Both the position numbers and the translations under genes were made by a program. From positions 1-33,961 of the forward strand of contig PHDE01000013.1 of assembly GCA_002842505.1 (NCBI GenBank): a stretch of DNA of 33,961 nt, given 5' to 3'. The notes under the pieces are model-generated. The model saw nothing but the letters and a program-made list of their open reading frames with translations, searched no databases and was not told where the DNA came from. Below, piece after piece: positions 1 through 6,783 of the stretch; position 1 is the first letter of the stretch; each line of letters opens with the position of its first letter. The stretch is from Bacteroidetes bacterium HGW-Bacteroidetes-3 (GTDB lineage Bacteria; Bacteroidota; Bacteroidia; Flavobacteriales; Flavobacteriaceae).

Positions 1-97
1 TGCCTCACGATAGACACCCTTGCTCTTGGCTAACGATTCCCATTGGCAGGCTCGTTCGGGATTTGCACCCTATAGATATATGGTATGCGTAGCGCAC
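1..97 (-). mobile_element. group IIC intron, 5' end of the ribozyme (domain I), truncated by window edge
   Basis: Read on the minus strand, the segment begins GTGCGC at base 97, the GUGYG start of a group II intron. It continues with AGGGTGCAAATCCCGAAC (71-54), AGCAAGGGTGTC (24-13) and CGTGAGGCA (9-1). From memory these match the start of domain I of bacterial class C introns such as the Oceanobacillus intron. The insertion point lies directly after a terminator hairpin and its T-rich tail, which is the known target preference of group IIC introns. The rest of the ribozyme and any reverse-transcriptase ORF lie outside the window, so mobility cannot be judged. Confidence 0.85.
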
Positions 98-104
98 AAA
101 AAGA

Positions 105-132
105 AAAGCCGTTTCAAATTTGAAACGGCTTT
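105..132 (-). terminator. intrinsic terminator of the sigma/beta-barrel operon; intron target
   Basis: A perfect 28-bp palindrome (14-bp arms) built on GCCGTTTC/GAAACGGC is followed on the minus strand by TTCTTTTT. It lies 41 bases past the stop codon of the beta-barrel gene. The T-rich tail ends exactly at the first base of the group IIC intron (97/98). Confidence 0.85.
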
Positions 133-173
133 CTTCATTCAATATTTGGTAACCAGCCAAATAAATAAACCAA

Positions 174-1385
174 CTAAAACTTATAATTTAAACCTGTATA
201 AACTCCTAAATAGTAAGGTTGAAGGCTTCCGGAGTTTTTAGAAAAGGTATTTGTTTGCACTTTGAACATTGGGGAAACGTTGATAAATAAATTTTTGTAG
301 ATTGAATAGTCTATATCCAACCCAATATTACCGCTAAAATTTAAGGATCTTAAATTGTTTGAGGAGCCTAAACTTTGGGTGAAATTATTGGTTTCAACAA
401 AAACTTCGTCCCTGTTTAATAGCAACGTACTAAATCCGCCCACTAAATTAATGCCAAATTTACCATCGGTAACATTGTATTTTACTTCTACAGGAATTTC
501 AACATAGCCAAAAATTTGGTTGATGCTTCCGCCTGATTCGTTGTTATCAGCAGACAGTGCGTTTTCTTTAAGTGCTGAAATATCGGCACTTCTTGACAAA
601 AGTGGATTGGCCGATAAATTTGAAAAACCGACCACGGAAACTCCCGGGGTAACATAAATATTATTGGTTGTTAATCCTAAACTTATTAAGTTAACGCCCG
701 ATTGCAGGCTGAATTTGTCTGAAAGTTGATAAGCGACTTTTACGCCATAAGAATAAGATGAATTTCCGGAAGACGGATTGTTTTTAAATTGCGCGTCAAC
801 GCCAGATCCTTCGCCAAATGAACTAAAATATATTGGCGCGAAAATGGTGGCCACGGAAAATTTGCTTTCTGTGATTACTTTTTTTGAAATTTCTTTTTCA
901 GTAAAATTTGTAAGCGGCAATTTTTTAGCGTCGGACAATAAAAGACCATTTAATGATTTTTGGGACGAAACACTTTCTTCTGAAATGTTTTTCTCTTCTT
1001 TTTCGGCAAATTTAGTGCTGTTTTCTATTTCGGCCAGTTCTTTGCTTAAAGCTTTCACCACTTTTTGCATCGCCTTTAACTTCTCTTCAACTGTTATTGC
1101 TTTAATTGTATCTTTTTGGTCAGAAATTTTCTGTTTGGTTTCTTGTTTTTGAAGAATGTTTTTGGATAAATTATTTTTTGGAAGAAAATAAATGGCTCCA
1201 ACACTAAAAAATAGCACAAGCAAGGCTGCAATGCTGGAAATTTTAAACCAAAACGGAAGTCCTCTTTTATTTGATCTTGGAATTAGCCTGTTTTCAATGG
1301 AGTCCCAGGCTTCATCAGGTGGGGATACCTCAAAGTCTTTTAAATTCTCTTGGAATAATCTATCAATGTTTTTAAAATCTCTCAC
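174..1385 (-). CDS. membrane-anchored protein with anti-sigma-like N-terminus and outer-membrane beta-barrel-like C-terminus
   Basis: The 403-residue product has three parts. Residues 1-45 are an acidic cytoplasmic-type segment (FQENLKDFEVSPPDEAWDSI), often seen in Bacteroidota proteins encoded next to ECF sigma factors. One hydrophobic helix lies at about 47-68, then a charged, probably coiled-coil stretch at about 93-135. From about residue 175 to the terminal Phe there are alternating beta-strand patterns (SYSYGVKVAYQLSDKFSLQSG, YYLGVYTGLNYKF) typical of small beta-barrels. The start is a GTG 14 bases after the sigma-factor stop; no in-frame ATG lies nearby. By position it is probably the partner or regulator of the sigma factor, which is inference. 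An inner-membrane helix fused to a barrel-like domain is topologically odd. Confidence 0.7.
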   Translation of the reverse strand: MRDFKNIDRLFQENLKDFEVSPPDEAWDSIENRLIPRSNKRGLPFWFKISSIAALLVLFFSVGAIYFLPKNNLSKNILQKQETKQKISDQKDTIKAITVEEKLKAMQKVVKALSKELAEIENSTKFAEKEEKNISEESVSSQKSLNGLLLSDAKKLPLTNFTEKEISKKVITESKFSVATIFAPIYFSSFGEGSGVDAQFKNNPSSGNSSYSYGVKVAYQLSDKFSLQSGVNLISLGLTTNNIYVTPGVSVVGFSNLSANPLLSRSADISALKENALSADNNESGGSINQIFGYVEIPVEVKYNVTDGKFGINLVGGFSTLLLNRDEVFVETNNFTQSLGSSNNLRSLNFSGNIGLDIDYSIYKNLFINVSPMFKVQTNTFSKNSGSLQPYYLGVYTGLNYKF

Positions 1386-1399
1386 TATTATCTTTTAAC

Positions 1400-1936
1400 T
1401 TAAATAGATTGTTGTGCCTTTTGATGAATTTCTATTTTTTGTTTTAAAATGGCTCTTGCTCGGGCTAAATTCGATTTTGAGGTACCTTCCGCAATCTGCA
1501 ACATTTCTGAAATTTCTTTATGGGAATAACCGTCTAAAGCATAAAGGTTAAAAACCAATCTGTACCTATCCGGTAATTCATTTATTAGATTCAGTAAAAA
1601 ATCTAAAGAAATTTCATCATCATCAACGTCAACAATCACCTCATCAGGAATATCTTCCGTCACAATATTTAACACATTTTTTTTTCTGTATTTCAGTAAA
1701 ACTGTGTTAATCATTACCCGCTTTAACCAGCCTTCAAACGATCCTTTAAAATTAAACTGCCCAATTTTGTCAAAAATGACAATAAAGCCATCTTGAAAAT
1801 TGTCTTGAGCCTCTTGTTTGTTTTTAGAGTACTTTAGGCATATAGAAAACAACTTACCTGCAAAAAGCTGGTAAATTTCCTTTTGTGCCTTTCGATCGTT
1901 ATTAGCACACTGTTTTATGAGATTGTCTAACCCCAA
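1400..1936 (-). CDS. ECF-type RNA polymerase sigma factor
   Basis: The 178-residue protein has sigma-70 region 2 at about residues 25-85 (EAQDNFQDGFIVIFDKIGQF, then FEGWLKRVMINTVLLKYRKK). Region 4 is at about 115-170, with a helix-turn-helix in GYSHKEISEMLQIAEGTSKS. Spacing and length are those of an extracytoplasmic-function sigma factor without extra domains. It should direct core polymerase to a small regulon, probably including this operon. The start is a TTG (MGLDNLIKQC): an in-frame stop lies just upstream and no in-frame ATG is available, and related proteins begin at this point. It is first in an operon with the membrane/beta-barrel gene downstream. Confidence 0.9.
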   Translation of the reverse strand: MGLDNLIKQCANNDRKAQKEIYQLFAGKLFSICLKYSKNKQEAQDNFQDGFIVIFDKIGQFNFKGSFEGWLKRVMINTVLLKYRKKNVLNIVTEDIPDEVIVDVDDDEISLDFLLNLINELPDRYRLVFNLYALDGYSHKEISEMLQIAEGTSKSNLARARAILKQKIEIHQKAQQSI

Positions 1937-1998
1937 ATACGAGCATTTTAATTGTTAATAAGATACCTAAAAAGATAATAGGTTGCGTAAATTTACAT

Positions 1999-2006
1999 TA
2001 CTTTTG
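1999..2006 (+). promoter_or_regulatory. -7 promoter element (TACTTTTG) of the LuxE-like gene
   Basis: Exact match to the Bacteroidota -7 consensus TAnnTTTG, 18 bases before the ATG at 2025. It lies inside a longer TTG-initiated reading frame, which argues for the ATG as the real start. No -33 TTG stands at the usual spacing. Confidence 0.6.
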
Positions 2007-2024
2007 CGGTGTTTCGCAATTTTT

Positions 2025-3005
2025 ATGAAAAAAATTAACATTTTTAATATTCATAATAGCCACGAGTTCGAAAAAATGGCACTTGAGATTTTTCAATTTC
2101 AGGCTGAAAACAATTTGGTTTATAAAGAATTTATTACGCTTTTGAATATTGATATTTATAGGGTTGAAAAAATTGAGGAAATTCCTTTTTTGCCCATACA
2201 ATTCTTCAAATCACATAAAGTTGTGTCTTCTGATGAAGCTGTTCAACACATTTTTTTAAGCAGCGGCACTACCGGAAATGAGCAAAGCAAACATTTTGTT
2301 ACCGATTTATCTATTTATGAAGAAAGCTTTACCAAAGGATTTGAGCATTTTTATGGTTCTATTTCAGCGTATACCGTTTTGGCTTTGTTGCCTTCTTATT
2401 TGGAGCGTGATGGATCTTCTTTAATTTATATGGTGAACGATTTTATTCAGAAATCTAAAAATGAAAAAAGCGGATTTTATCTGAACAATTTAGAAGAATT
2501 GGCTAAAAATTTAGTGGAATTAGACAAAAATAACGAAAAAACACTATTAATTGGCGTTTCTTTTGCTTTGTTGGATTTGGTTGAGAAGCACAAGTTTAAG
2601 CTAAAAAACACAATTGTGATGGAAACCGGTGGCATGAAAGGCAGAAGAAAAGAATTGATCAGAGAGGAATTGCATCAAATTTTGCGCGAAGGTTTTGGCG
2701 TTGAAAACATACATTCGGAATATGGAATGACCGAATTATTGAGCCAGGCCTATTCAAAAGGAAACGGCATTTTTGAATGTCCGCCCTGGATGAAAATTCT
2801 AACGCGCGACACAGAAGATGCTTTGACTATTTTGCCCGAGGGAAAATCGGGCGGTATTAACATTATAGATTTGGCAAACAACAATTCCTGTTCTTTTATC
2901 GCCACACAAGATTTAGGAAAAACTTACGAAAACGGAACCTTCGAAGTTTTGGGAAGGTTCGACAATTCGGATATCAGAGGCTGCAATTTAATGGTGATGT
3001 CATAA
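2025..3005 (+). CDS. LuxE/PaaK-family acyl-protein synthetase / acyltransferase
   Basis: The 326-residue product matches the LuxE family of acyl-protein synthetases, relatives of adenylate-forming enzymes. Visible motifs are FLSSGTTGNEQSKH (phosphate-binding, about residues 75-88), LLPSYLERDGSSLIYM, METGGMKGRRKEL and HSEYGMTELLSQAYS near the C-terminal third, with a late GRFDNSDIRGCNL. The family activates an acyl group and passes it to a cysteine or carrier. There are no luciferase or fatty-acid-reductase genes here, so bioluminescence is not implied; stand-alone copies are common in Bacteroidota and their substrate is unknown. The ATG at 2025 is preferred because a -7 element precedes it. 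The stop codon overlaps the first base of the 42-bp repeat downstream. Confidence 0.85.
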   Translation: MKKINIFNIHNSHEFEKMALEIFQFQAENNLVYKEFITLLNIDIYRVEKIEEIPFLPIQFFKSHKVVSSDEAVQHIFLSSGTTGNEQSKHFVTDLSIYEESFTKGFEHFYGSISAYTVLALLPSYLERDGSSLIYMVNDFIQKSKNEKSGFYLNNLEELAKNLVELDKNNEKTLLIGVSFALLDLVEKHKFKLKNTIVMETGGMKGRRKELIREELHQILREGFGVENIHSEYGMTELLSQAYSKGNGIFECPPWMKILTRDTEDALTILPEGKSGGINIIDLANNNSCSFIATQDLGKTYENGTFEVLGRFDNSDIRGCNLMVMS

Positions 3006-3046
3006 ATTCCCCTCCATTGGAGGGGTGTCCGCAGGACGGGGTGGTT
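3005..3046 (+). repeat. 42-bp double-hairpin repeat, copy 1
   Basis: It contains CCCCTCC-ATT-GGAGGGG (3009-3025) and GTCC-GCA-GGAC (3028-3037), and ends GGGGTGGTT. It is identical to copy 2, which follows without a gap. Confidence 0.9.
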
Positions 3047-3578
3047 AATTCCCCTCCATTGGAGGGGTGTCCGCAGGACGGGGTGGTTTTTCTCCGTATT
3101 CCCTAACAATAAATGCTTCCAACAAACTCATTGCGTTTCCTAAATTCTTCTTTACGTCAATATCAGTTATACGATACATTTTCAGCCCAAGATTTTCTAA
3201 ATATAATTGTCTTTTTGCATCATATTCAACCTTGTCATCGTGGCTAGATCCATCAATTTCAATAATTAAACCTAAAGTTTTTACATAAAAATCGACGATA
3301 TAATTGCCAATAATTCGCTGCCGGTCAAAATCTATTTTGTAAAACTTTCTTTTATGTACTTGCTGCCAAAATAAAACTTCTGAAAGAATTCCTTTTTTTC
3401 TTTTGCCTTTTGTCAGTCGGGAAAGCGCGGGATTGTATGGCAGGTTTTCAACGAAATTTCTTATAATTGGAGTGTTGTTAATAGTTGTAAGAATAATTTT
3501 ACCATGTTGTGGCGTAGTGACCACCCCGCCCTGTGGGCACCCCTCCGGTGGAGGGGAATTTGTTTTAGGTGATTTCAT
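3045..3578 (-). CDS. DUF559 (Vsr-like fold) endonuclease-domain protein with repeat-derived ends
   Basis: The 177-residue protein has a central DUF559 core at about 45-155. Motifs are NLPYNPALSRL at its start, then FDRQRIIGNYIVDFY with D96, then LIIEIDGSSHDDKVEYD with E107, D109 and H113, which are candidate PD-(D/E)xK-like metal ligands. The family is predicted to be DNA nucleases of the Vsr/MTR type. The ends are unusual: residues 7-20 (NSPPPEGCPQGGVV) and 165-177 (PPRPADTPPMEGN) are translated from the inverted 42-bp repeats that flank the core. No methyltransferase or other restriction partner is adjacent. The ATG at 3578 lies outside the right repeat and there is no internal Met before the core. 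The biological role is unknown; a role in mobilising its repeats is my inference. Confidence 0.85.
   Translation of the reverse strand: MKSPKTNSPPPEGCPQGGVVTTPQHGKIILTTINNTPIIRNFVENLPYNPALSRLTKGKRKKGILSEVLFWQQVHKRKFYKIDFDRQRIIGNYIVDFYVKTLGLIIEIDGSSHDDKVEYDAKRQLYLENLGLKMYRITDIDVKKNLGNAMSLLEAFIVREYGEKPPRPADTPPMEGN
3047..3088 (+). repeat. 42-bp double-hairpin repeat, copy 2 (encodes the C-terminus of the DUF559 protein)
   Basis: Identical to copy 1. Read on the minus strand it encodes PPRPADTPPMEGN, and the stop codon of the DUF559 gene falls at the junction with copy 1. Confidence 0.9.
3519..3560 (-). repeat. 42-bp double-hairpin repeat, inverted copy 3 (encodes the N-terminus of the DUF559 protein)
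   Basis: Inverted relative to copies 1 and 2. The smaller stem is GCCC/GGGC here against GTCC/GGAC in the others, a compensatory pair change that keeps the hairpin. The large CCCCTCC/GGAGGGG stem is intact and only its loop differs. Confidence 0.85.
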
Positions 3579-3631
3579 AGTATTTTCAACAATTTTTCTT
3601 TCGAATATACAAATTTTGTCAACGATAAATG

Positions 3632-3664
3632 AAAAAACCGCCTGAATTAACTTTAGACGGTTTC
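3632..3664 (-). terminator. tyrS terminator
   Basis: The stem AAACCG/CGGTTT is interrupted by one mismatch near the loop and followed by a run of T on the minus strand. It starts about 45 bases past the tyrS stop. Confidence 0.6.
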
Positions 3665-3708
3665 CATATTATAATTTTAAAGCAACATTACATTGCTAAA
3701 TACATTTG

Positions 3709-4998
3709 CTATATAACTTTCAGCAAAAAATAGCTTTTTTTACCGCGTTGCAGCAACACAAATTTATTGGCGATTAAATCATTAGCAGTAATTATAAAAT
3801 CGTCCGATACTTTTTCTTTATTTACTGAAATTGAATTTTCGCTTAAAGCCCTGCGCACTTCTCCATTCGATTTTAAAAAACCATAATCTGCAAATGCGGC
3901 AACAATTCCCAATCCGTTTTTAATAACGGAACGTTCAATTTCTGCTTGTGGAACGCCTTCAAAAACATCCAGAAATGTTTGTTCATCCAAAGTTTTTAAA
4001 TCTTCTGCAGTAGAATTTCCGAATAAAATATTTGAGGCTTTAATAGCGTTTTCATACGCTTCATTTCCGTGTGTCATAATAGTGACTTCTTCCCCAATTT
4101 TCTTTTGAAGAATTCTTAAATGCGGGGTTTTTTGATGTTCTGAAATTAAAGTTTCAATGGTTTCTTTGTCTAAAAAAGTGAAAATTTTAATATAACTTTC
4201 CGCATCTTCATCCGAACAATTTAACCAATATTGGTAATATTTATAAGGCGATGTTCTGTTGGCGTCTAACCAAACGTTTCCTCCGGCTGTTTTACCAAAT
4301 TTTGTGCCGTCGGCTTTGGTAATTAATTTACAGGTTAATGCGTAGGCTTTTCCCTGCGCTTTTCTCCTGATTAATTCGGTTCCCGTGGTAATATTTCCCC
4401 ATTGGTCGGAACCTCCCATTTGAAGTTTACAGTCTTTTTCTTTGTATAAATGGTAAAAATCGTAGCCCTGAAACAATTGGTAGGTAAATTCGGTAAAACT
4501 CATTCCGGTTTGAGAGTCGGAATCCAGTCGTTTTTTTACCGAATCTTTCGCCATCATATAGTTTACGGTAATGTGTTTGCCAATATCGCGCACAAATTCA
4601 ATCAATGAAATTTCTTTCATCCAATCGTAATTGTTTACCAATTGTGCTGCATTTTTTGTTGTGCTGTCGAAATTTAAAAAACGTGCCAATTGTGCTTTTA
4701 CGCCAGTCACATTTTTGGCCAAAGTTTCTTCATCCAACAAATTTCTTTCTTCCGACTTTCCTGAAGGATCGCCCACCATTCCTGTGGCGCCGCCCACCAA
4801 AGCGATTGGGTTGTGGCCTGCTTGTTGAAAATGCATCAACAAAATGATAGGCACCAAACTTCCAATATGCAACGAATCGGCTGTTGGGTCAAATCCAATA
4901 TAGCCGCTTGTTTTATTTTTCAATAAATATTCTTCGGTTTCGGGCATAATATCGTGTAACATGCCTCTCCAACGCAGTTCTTCAACAAAATTCATCAT
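3709..4998 (-). CDS. tyrS: tyrosine--tRNA ligase (TyrRS)
   Basis: The 429-residue product attaches tyrosine to tRNA-Tyr in the cytoplasm. The Rossmann catalytic domain has the HIGH signature as HIGS at about residues 44-47, in [14 protein letters not shown]. Substrate-binding segments are [25 protein letters not shown] and [12 protein letters not shown], and the KMSKS-type loop is KFGKT. An S4-like RNA-binding domain occupies the C-terminal 70 or so residues ([16 protein letters not shown] ... [15 protein letters not shown]). The frame opens further upstream at a TTG, but that TTG is part of a -7 promoter element. One of the two adjacent ATGs at 4998 and 4995 is therefore the start. It is monocistronic, with its own terminator. 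Confidence 0.97.
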   Translation of the reverse strand: MMNFVEELRWRGMLHDIMPETEEYLLKNKTSGYIGFDPTADSLHIGSLVPIILLMHFQQAGHNPIALVGGATGMVGDPSGKSEERNLLDEETLAKNVTGVKAQLARFLNFDSTTKNAAQLVNNYDWMKEISLIEFVRDIGKHITVNYMMAKDSVKKRLDSDSQTGMSFTEFTYQLFQGYDFYHLYKEKDCKLQMGGSDQWGNITTGTELIRRKAQGKAYALTCKLITKADGTKFGKTAGGNVWLDANRTSPYKYYQYWLNCSDEDAESYIKIFTFLDKETIETLISEHQKTPHLRILQKKIGEEVTIMTHGNEAYENAIKASNILFGNSTAEDLKTLDEQTFLDVFEGVPQAEIERSVIKNGLGIVAAFADYGFLKSNGEVRRALSENSISVNKEKVSDDFIITANDLIANKFVLLQRGKKSYFLLKVI

Positions 4999-5016
4999 CA
5001 AATTTTTAAATTTCAG

Positions 5017-5024
5017 CAAAGATA
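5017..5024 (-). promoter_or_regulatory. -7 promoter element (TATCTTTG) of tyrS
   Basis: Perfect TAnnTTTG match on the minus strand, 18 bases before the ATG at 4998. It overlaps the upstream TTG that would otherwise look like a start codon. Confidence 0.65.
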
Positions 5025-5116
5025 AAATTTTACGCGTTAGTTATTGCTTTTAGAATTGGTTTTTTAAAACGATGTTTTTACGCGATAAAAACAAACATTT
5101 TTTATACTTTCGTTTT

Positions 5117-6127
5117 ATGATTTTAGTTACCGGAGGAACAGGTTTGGTGGGCGCTCATTTATTGTATCAACTTTCTTTGGAAAATGATGCGGTAAAAGCC
5201 ATTCACAGAAAAAACAGCAATTTACTTGCCGTAAAAAATGTATTCAGCTATTTTTCTGCTGATTATGAGTCTCTTTTTCAAAAAATCGAATGGATTGAAG
5301 CCGATATTACAGATGTTATTTCGTTGGAAACGGCTTTTAAAAATGTAACAGAAGTGTATCATGCTGCCGCTTTGGTTTCTTTTAATTCGAGAGATTATAA
5401 AACCATGGACGAAATTAATATTGAAGGCACTTCAAATATGGTAAATTTTTGTATTGCAAACCATATCAAAAAATTATGTTTTGTAAGTTCGGTTGCAACC
5501 ATTGAAAAATCGGTCACTAATAAATTTATGACTGAAGCCGATGAATGGAATATGGAGAAAATCAGTTATGGTTATGCAATGACAAAATATGGGGCAGAAA
5601 TGGAGGTTTGGCGTGCGTCGCAAGAAGGTGTTCCTGTTGTAATTGTAAATCCAGGGATTATTTTGGGCGCCGGATTTTGGCATCAGGGATCGGGTTCCAT
5701 ATTTTCAAAAATTCATAGTGGATTATCATTTTATAGTGAAGGTGTTATGGGGTTTGTTTCTGTAAATGATGTGGTAAAAGCGATGGTTTTGCTTATGAAA
5801 AGCGACATTGTAAATGAGAGATATATTTTAGTGGCTGAAAACAGCAGTTTTAAAGATGTGTTTTACCAAATAGCGCAAAATTTCGAAAGGAAAGTGCCTT
5901 CCATAAAAGTCACAAAATTAATGAGTGCCATTGGCTGGCGGTTAGAAAAATTAAAGTCCATTTTAAAAAATAATCCACCAATGCTCACTAAACATGCAGC
6001 GAAATCTATTCACGATAAAAGATATTATTCTTCAGAAAAAATACAAACGGAATTAAATTTTAATTTTGAACCCATTTCTGAAACAATCAAAAATGTATGT
6101 GAACTGTATAAGAAGCAGTTTAAATAA
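5117..6127 (+). CDS. NAD(P)-dependent epimerase/dehydratase-family (extended SDR) protein
   Basis: The 336-residue protein begins MILVTGGTGLVGAHLL, the nucleotide-binding glycine motif of extended short-chain dehydrogenases. It has the downstream ADITD and HAAALVSF segments and the catalytic YAMTK (YxxxK) after SSVATIEK. The C-terminal half is variable, as usual for substrate-binding parts, so the substrate cannot be read. The ATG at 5117 is chosen because the glycine motif normally starts within a few residues of the N-terminus. A near-consensus -7 box TACTTTCG ends only 4 bases before that ATG. The gene converges on the DUF4296 gene with 7 bases between stops. Confidence 0.85.
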   Translation: MILVTGGTGLVGAHLLYQLSLENDAVKAIHRKNSNLLAVKNVFSYFSADYESLFQKIEWIEADITDVISLETAFKNVTEVYHAAALVSFNSRDYKTMDEINIEGTSNMVNFCIANHIKKLCFVSSVATIEKSVTNKFMTEADEWNMEKISYGYAMTKYGAEMEVWRASQEGVPVVIVNPGIILGAGFWHQGSGSIFSKIHSGLSFYSEGVMGFVSVNDVVKAMVLLMKSDIVNERYILVAENSSFKDVFYQIAQNFERKVPSIKVTKLMSAIGWRLEKLKSILKNNPPMLTKHAAKSIHDKRYYSSEKIQTELNFNFEPISETIKNVCELYKKQFK

Positions 6128-6140
6128 ATGACATTTATTT
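6122..6140. terminator. palindrome spanning two convergent stop codons (possible weak bidirectional terminator)
   Basis: AAATAAATG-A-CATTTATTT is a 19-base perfect inverted repeat that covers both stop codons of the convergent epimerase and DUF4296 genes. The stem is purely AT-rich with no good T-run, so termination strength is doubtful. Confidence 0.35.
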
Positions 6141-6602
6141 TAAGCGATTCATTTTTAGGGAATCCATTTTTAAGGAATCCATTTTACCCGACTTTTTAGG
6201 CACTTTTTTAAAATTTTCTCGAAGATTTTTAAGGGAGTCTCTTTTTAAGGAATCCTTTAATTCAATTTGTTTGTCCAACACTTTTTTTTGTGCTTTAAGT
6301 CGTTCTTCAACATTTTTCAGGATTTCCTCATAGTCGTCAATGCGCGAAGTATAGTAAAAATTACTTTCTTTAAAACGCGTGCTGTCGATTCCATATTTTT
6401 CAAAAACCAAAGGGAAATAATTCACGTTTCGCTCAAGATCTTCATTTTTAATATTTTCGGCTCCTGAAGCAATTAGCATATCCGACAACAAATCCACCAT
6501 TTGATTTTTAGAAATTAAATGGTCGGGTTTTTTAATAATGGTATTGCTGGTGCAAGCCATAAAAAAAACACTTAATAAAATGACGTAATTAAATTTTTTC
6601 AT
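6135..6602 (-). CDS. DUF4296 family lipoprotein
   Basis: The 155-residue product has a lipoprotein signal peptide (MKKFNYVILLSVFFMAC, lipid cysteine at 17). A DUF4296 region follows at about 25-110 (HLISKNQMVDLLSDMLIASG, YGIDSTRFKESNFYYTS), a family known mainly from Bacteroidota and without an assigned function. The C-terminal tail is a charged helix made of repeated five-residue units: KDSLK, RDSLK, then MDSLK, MDSLK, MNRLK from a 15-bp tandem repeat just before the stop. It is the last gene of the glycosyltransferase/pyrC unit on this strand, separated from pyrC by 162 bases. Confidence 0.85.
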   Translation of the reverse strand: MKKFNYVILLSVFFMACTSNTIIKKPDHLISKNQMVDLLSDMLIASGAENIKNEDLERNVNYFPLVFEKYGIDSTRFKESNFYYTSRIDDYEEILKNVEERLKAQKKVLDKQIELKDSLKRDSLKNLRENFKKVPKKSGKMDSLKMDSLKMNRLK

Positions 6603-6752
6603 CTGTTTATAGTTTATTTTTTATTGGTACAGATGCAGTTCGCTATTAATCATTTCTGTGTGTATCAAAATTTGTTATGCTCGTTTCATTTGTTTTTTAA
6701 CTTTCATTTTCTGTTTTGCGGTTTTGCAACCTTCCAGCTTTCAGACATTCGA

Positions 6753-6783
6753 CTTTCAAACTTTTCAACTTTCAACTTTCAAA
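6753..6783. repeat. CTTTCAA heptamer array at the 3' end of pyrC
   Basis: Four CTTTCAA-type units (one with an extra T) lie in a row. They run from inside the pyrC coding end, including its stop codon at 6765-6767, into the intergenic side. Confidence 0.8.

Larger units (their letters stand above)
3005..3560 (-). mobile_element. candidate repeat-bounded mobile unit carrying a DUF559 endonuclease
   Basis: A 556-bp block is bounded on the left by two tandem copies (3005-3046, 3047-3088) and on the right by one inverted copy (3519-3560) of a 42-base, GC-rich, double-hairpin repeat. The outermost bases are AATTCCCCTCC and its inverse GGAGGGGAATT. Between them lies one gene, a DUF559 nuclease. 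The unit begins in the stop codon of the LuxE-like gene. No clear target-site duplication is visible. That it moves or spreads is inference, by analogy with REP-associated nucleases. Confidence 0.5.

Noticed and set aside
20-241. Plus-strand ORF of 73 codons at the left end
   Set aside because: It crosses the intron 5' end, the terminator palindrome and the end of the beta-barrel gene; no protein character.
2025-3005. Bioluminescence (lux) operon
   Set aside because: Only a LuxE-family protein is present; no luciferase or reductase genes.
3045-3578. Restriction-modification or Vsr repair nuclease
   Set aside because: No methyltransferase, mutL/mutS or specificity gene is adjacent; the neighbours are a LuxE-like gene and tyrS.
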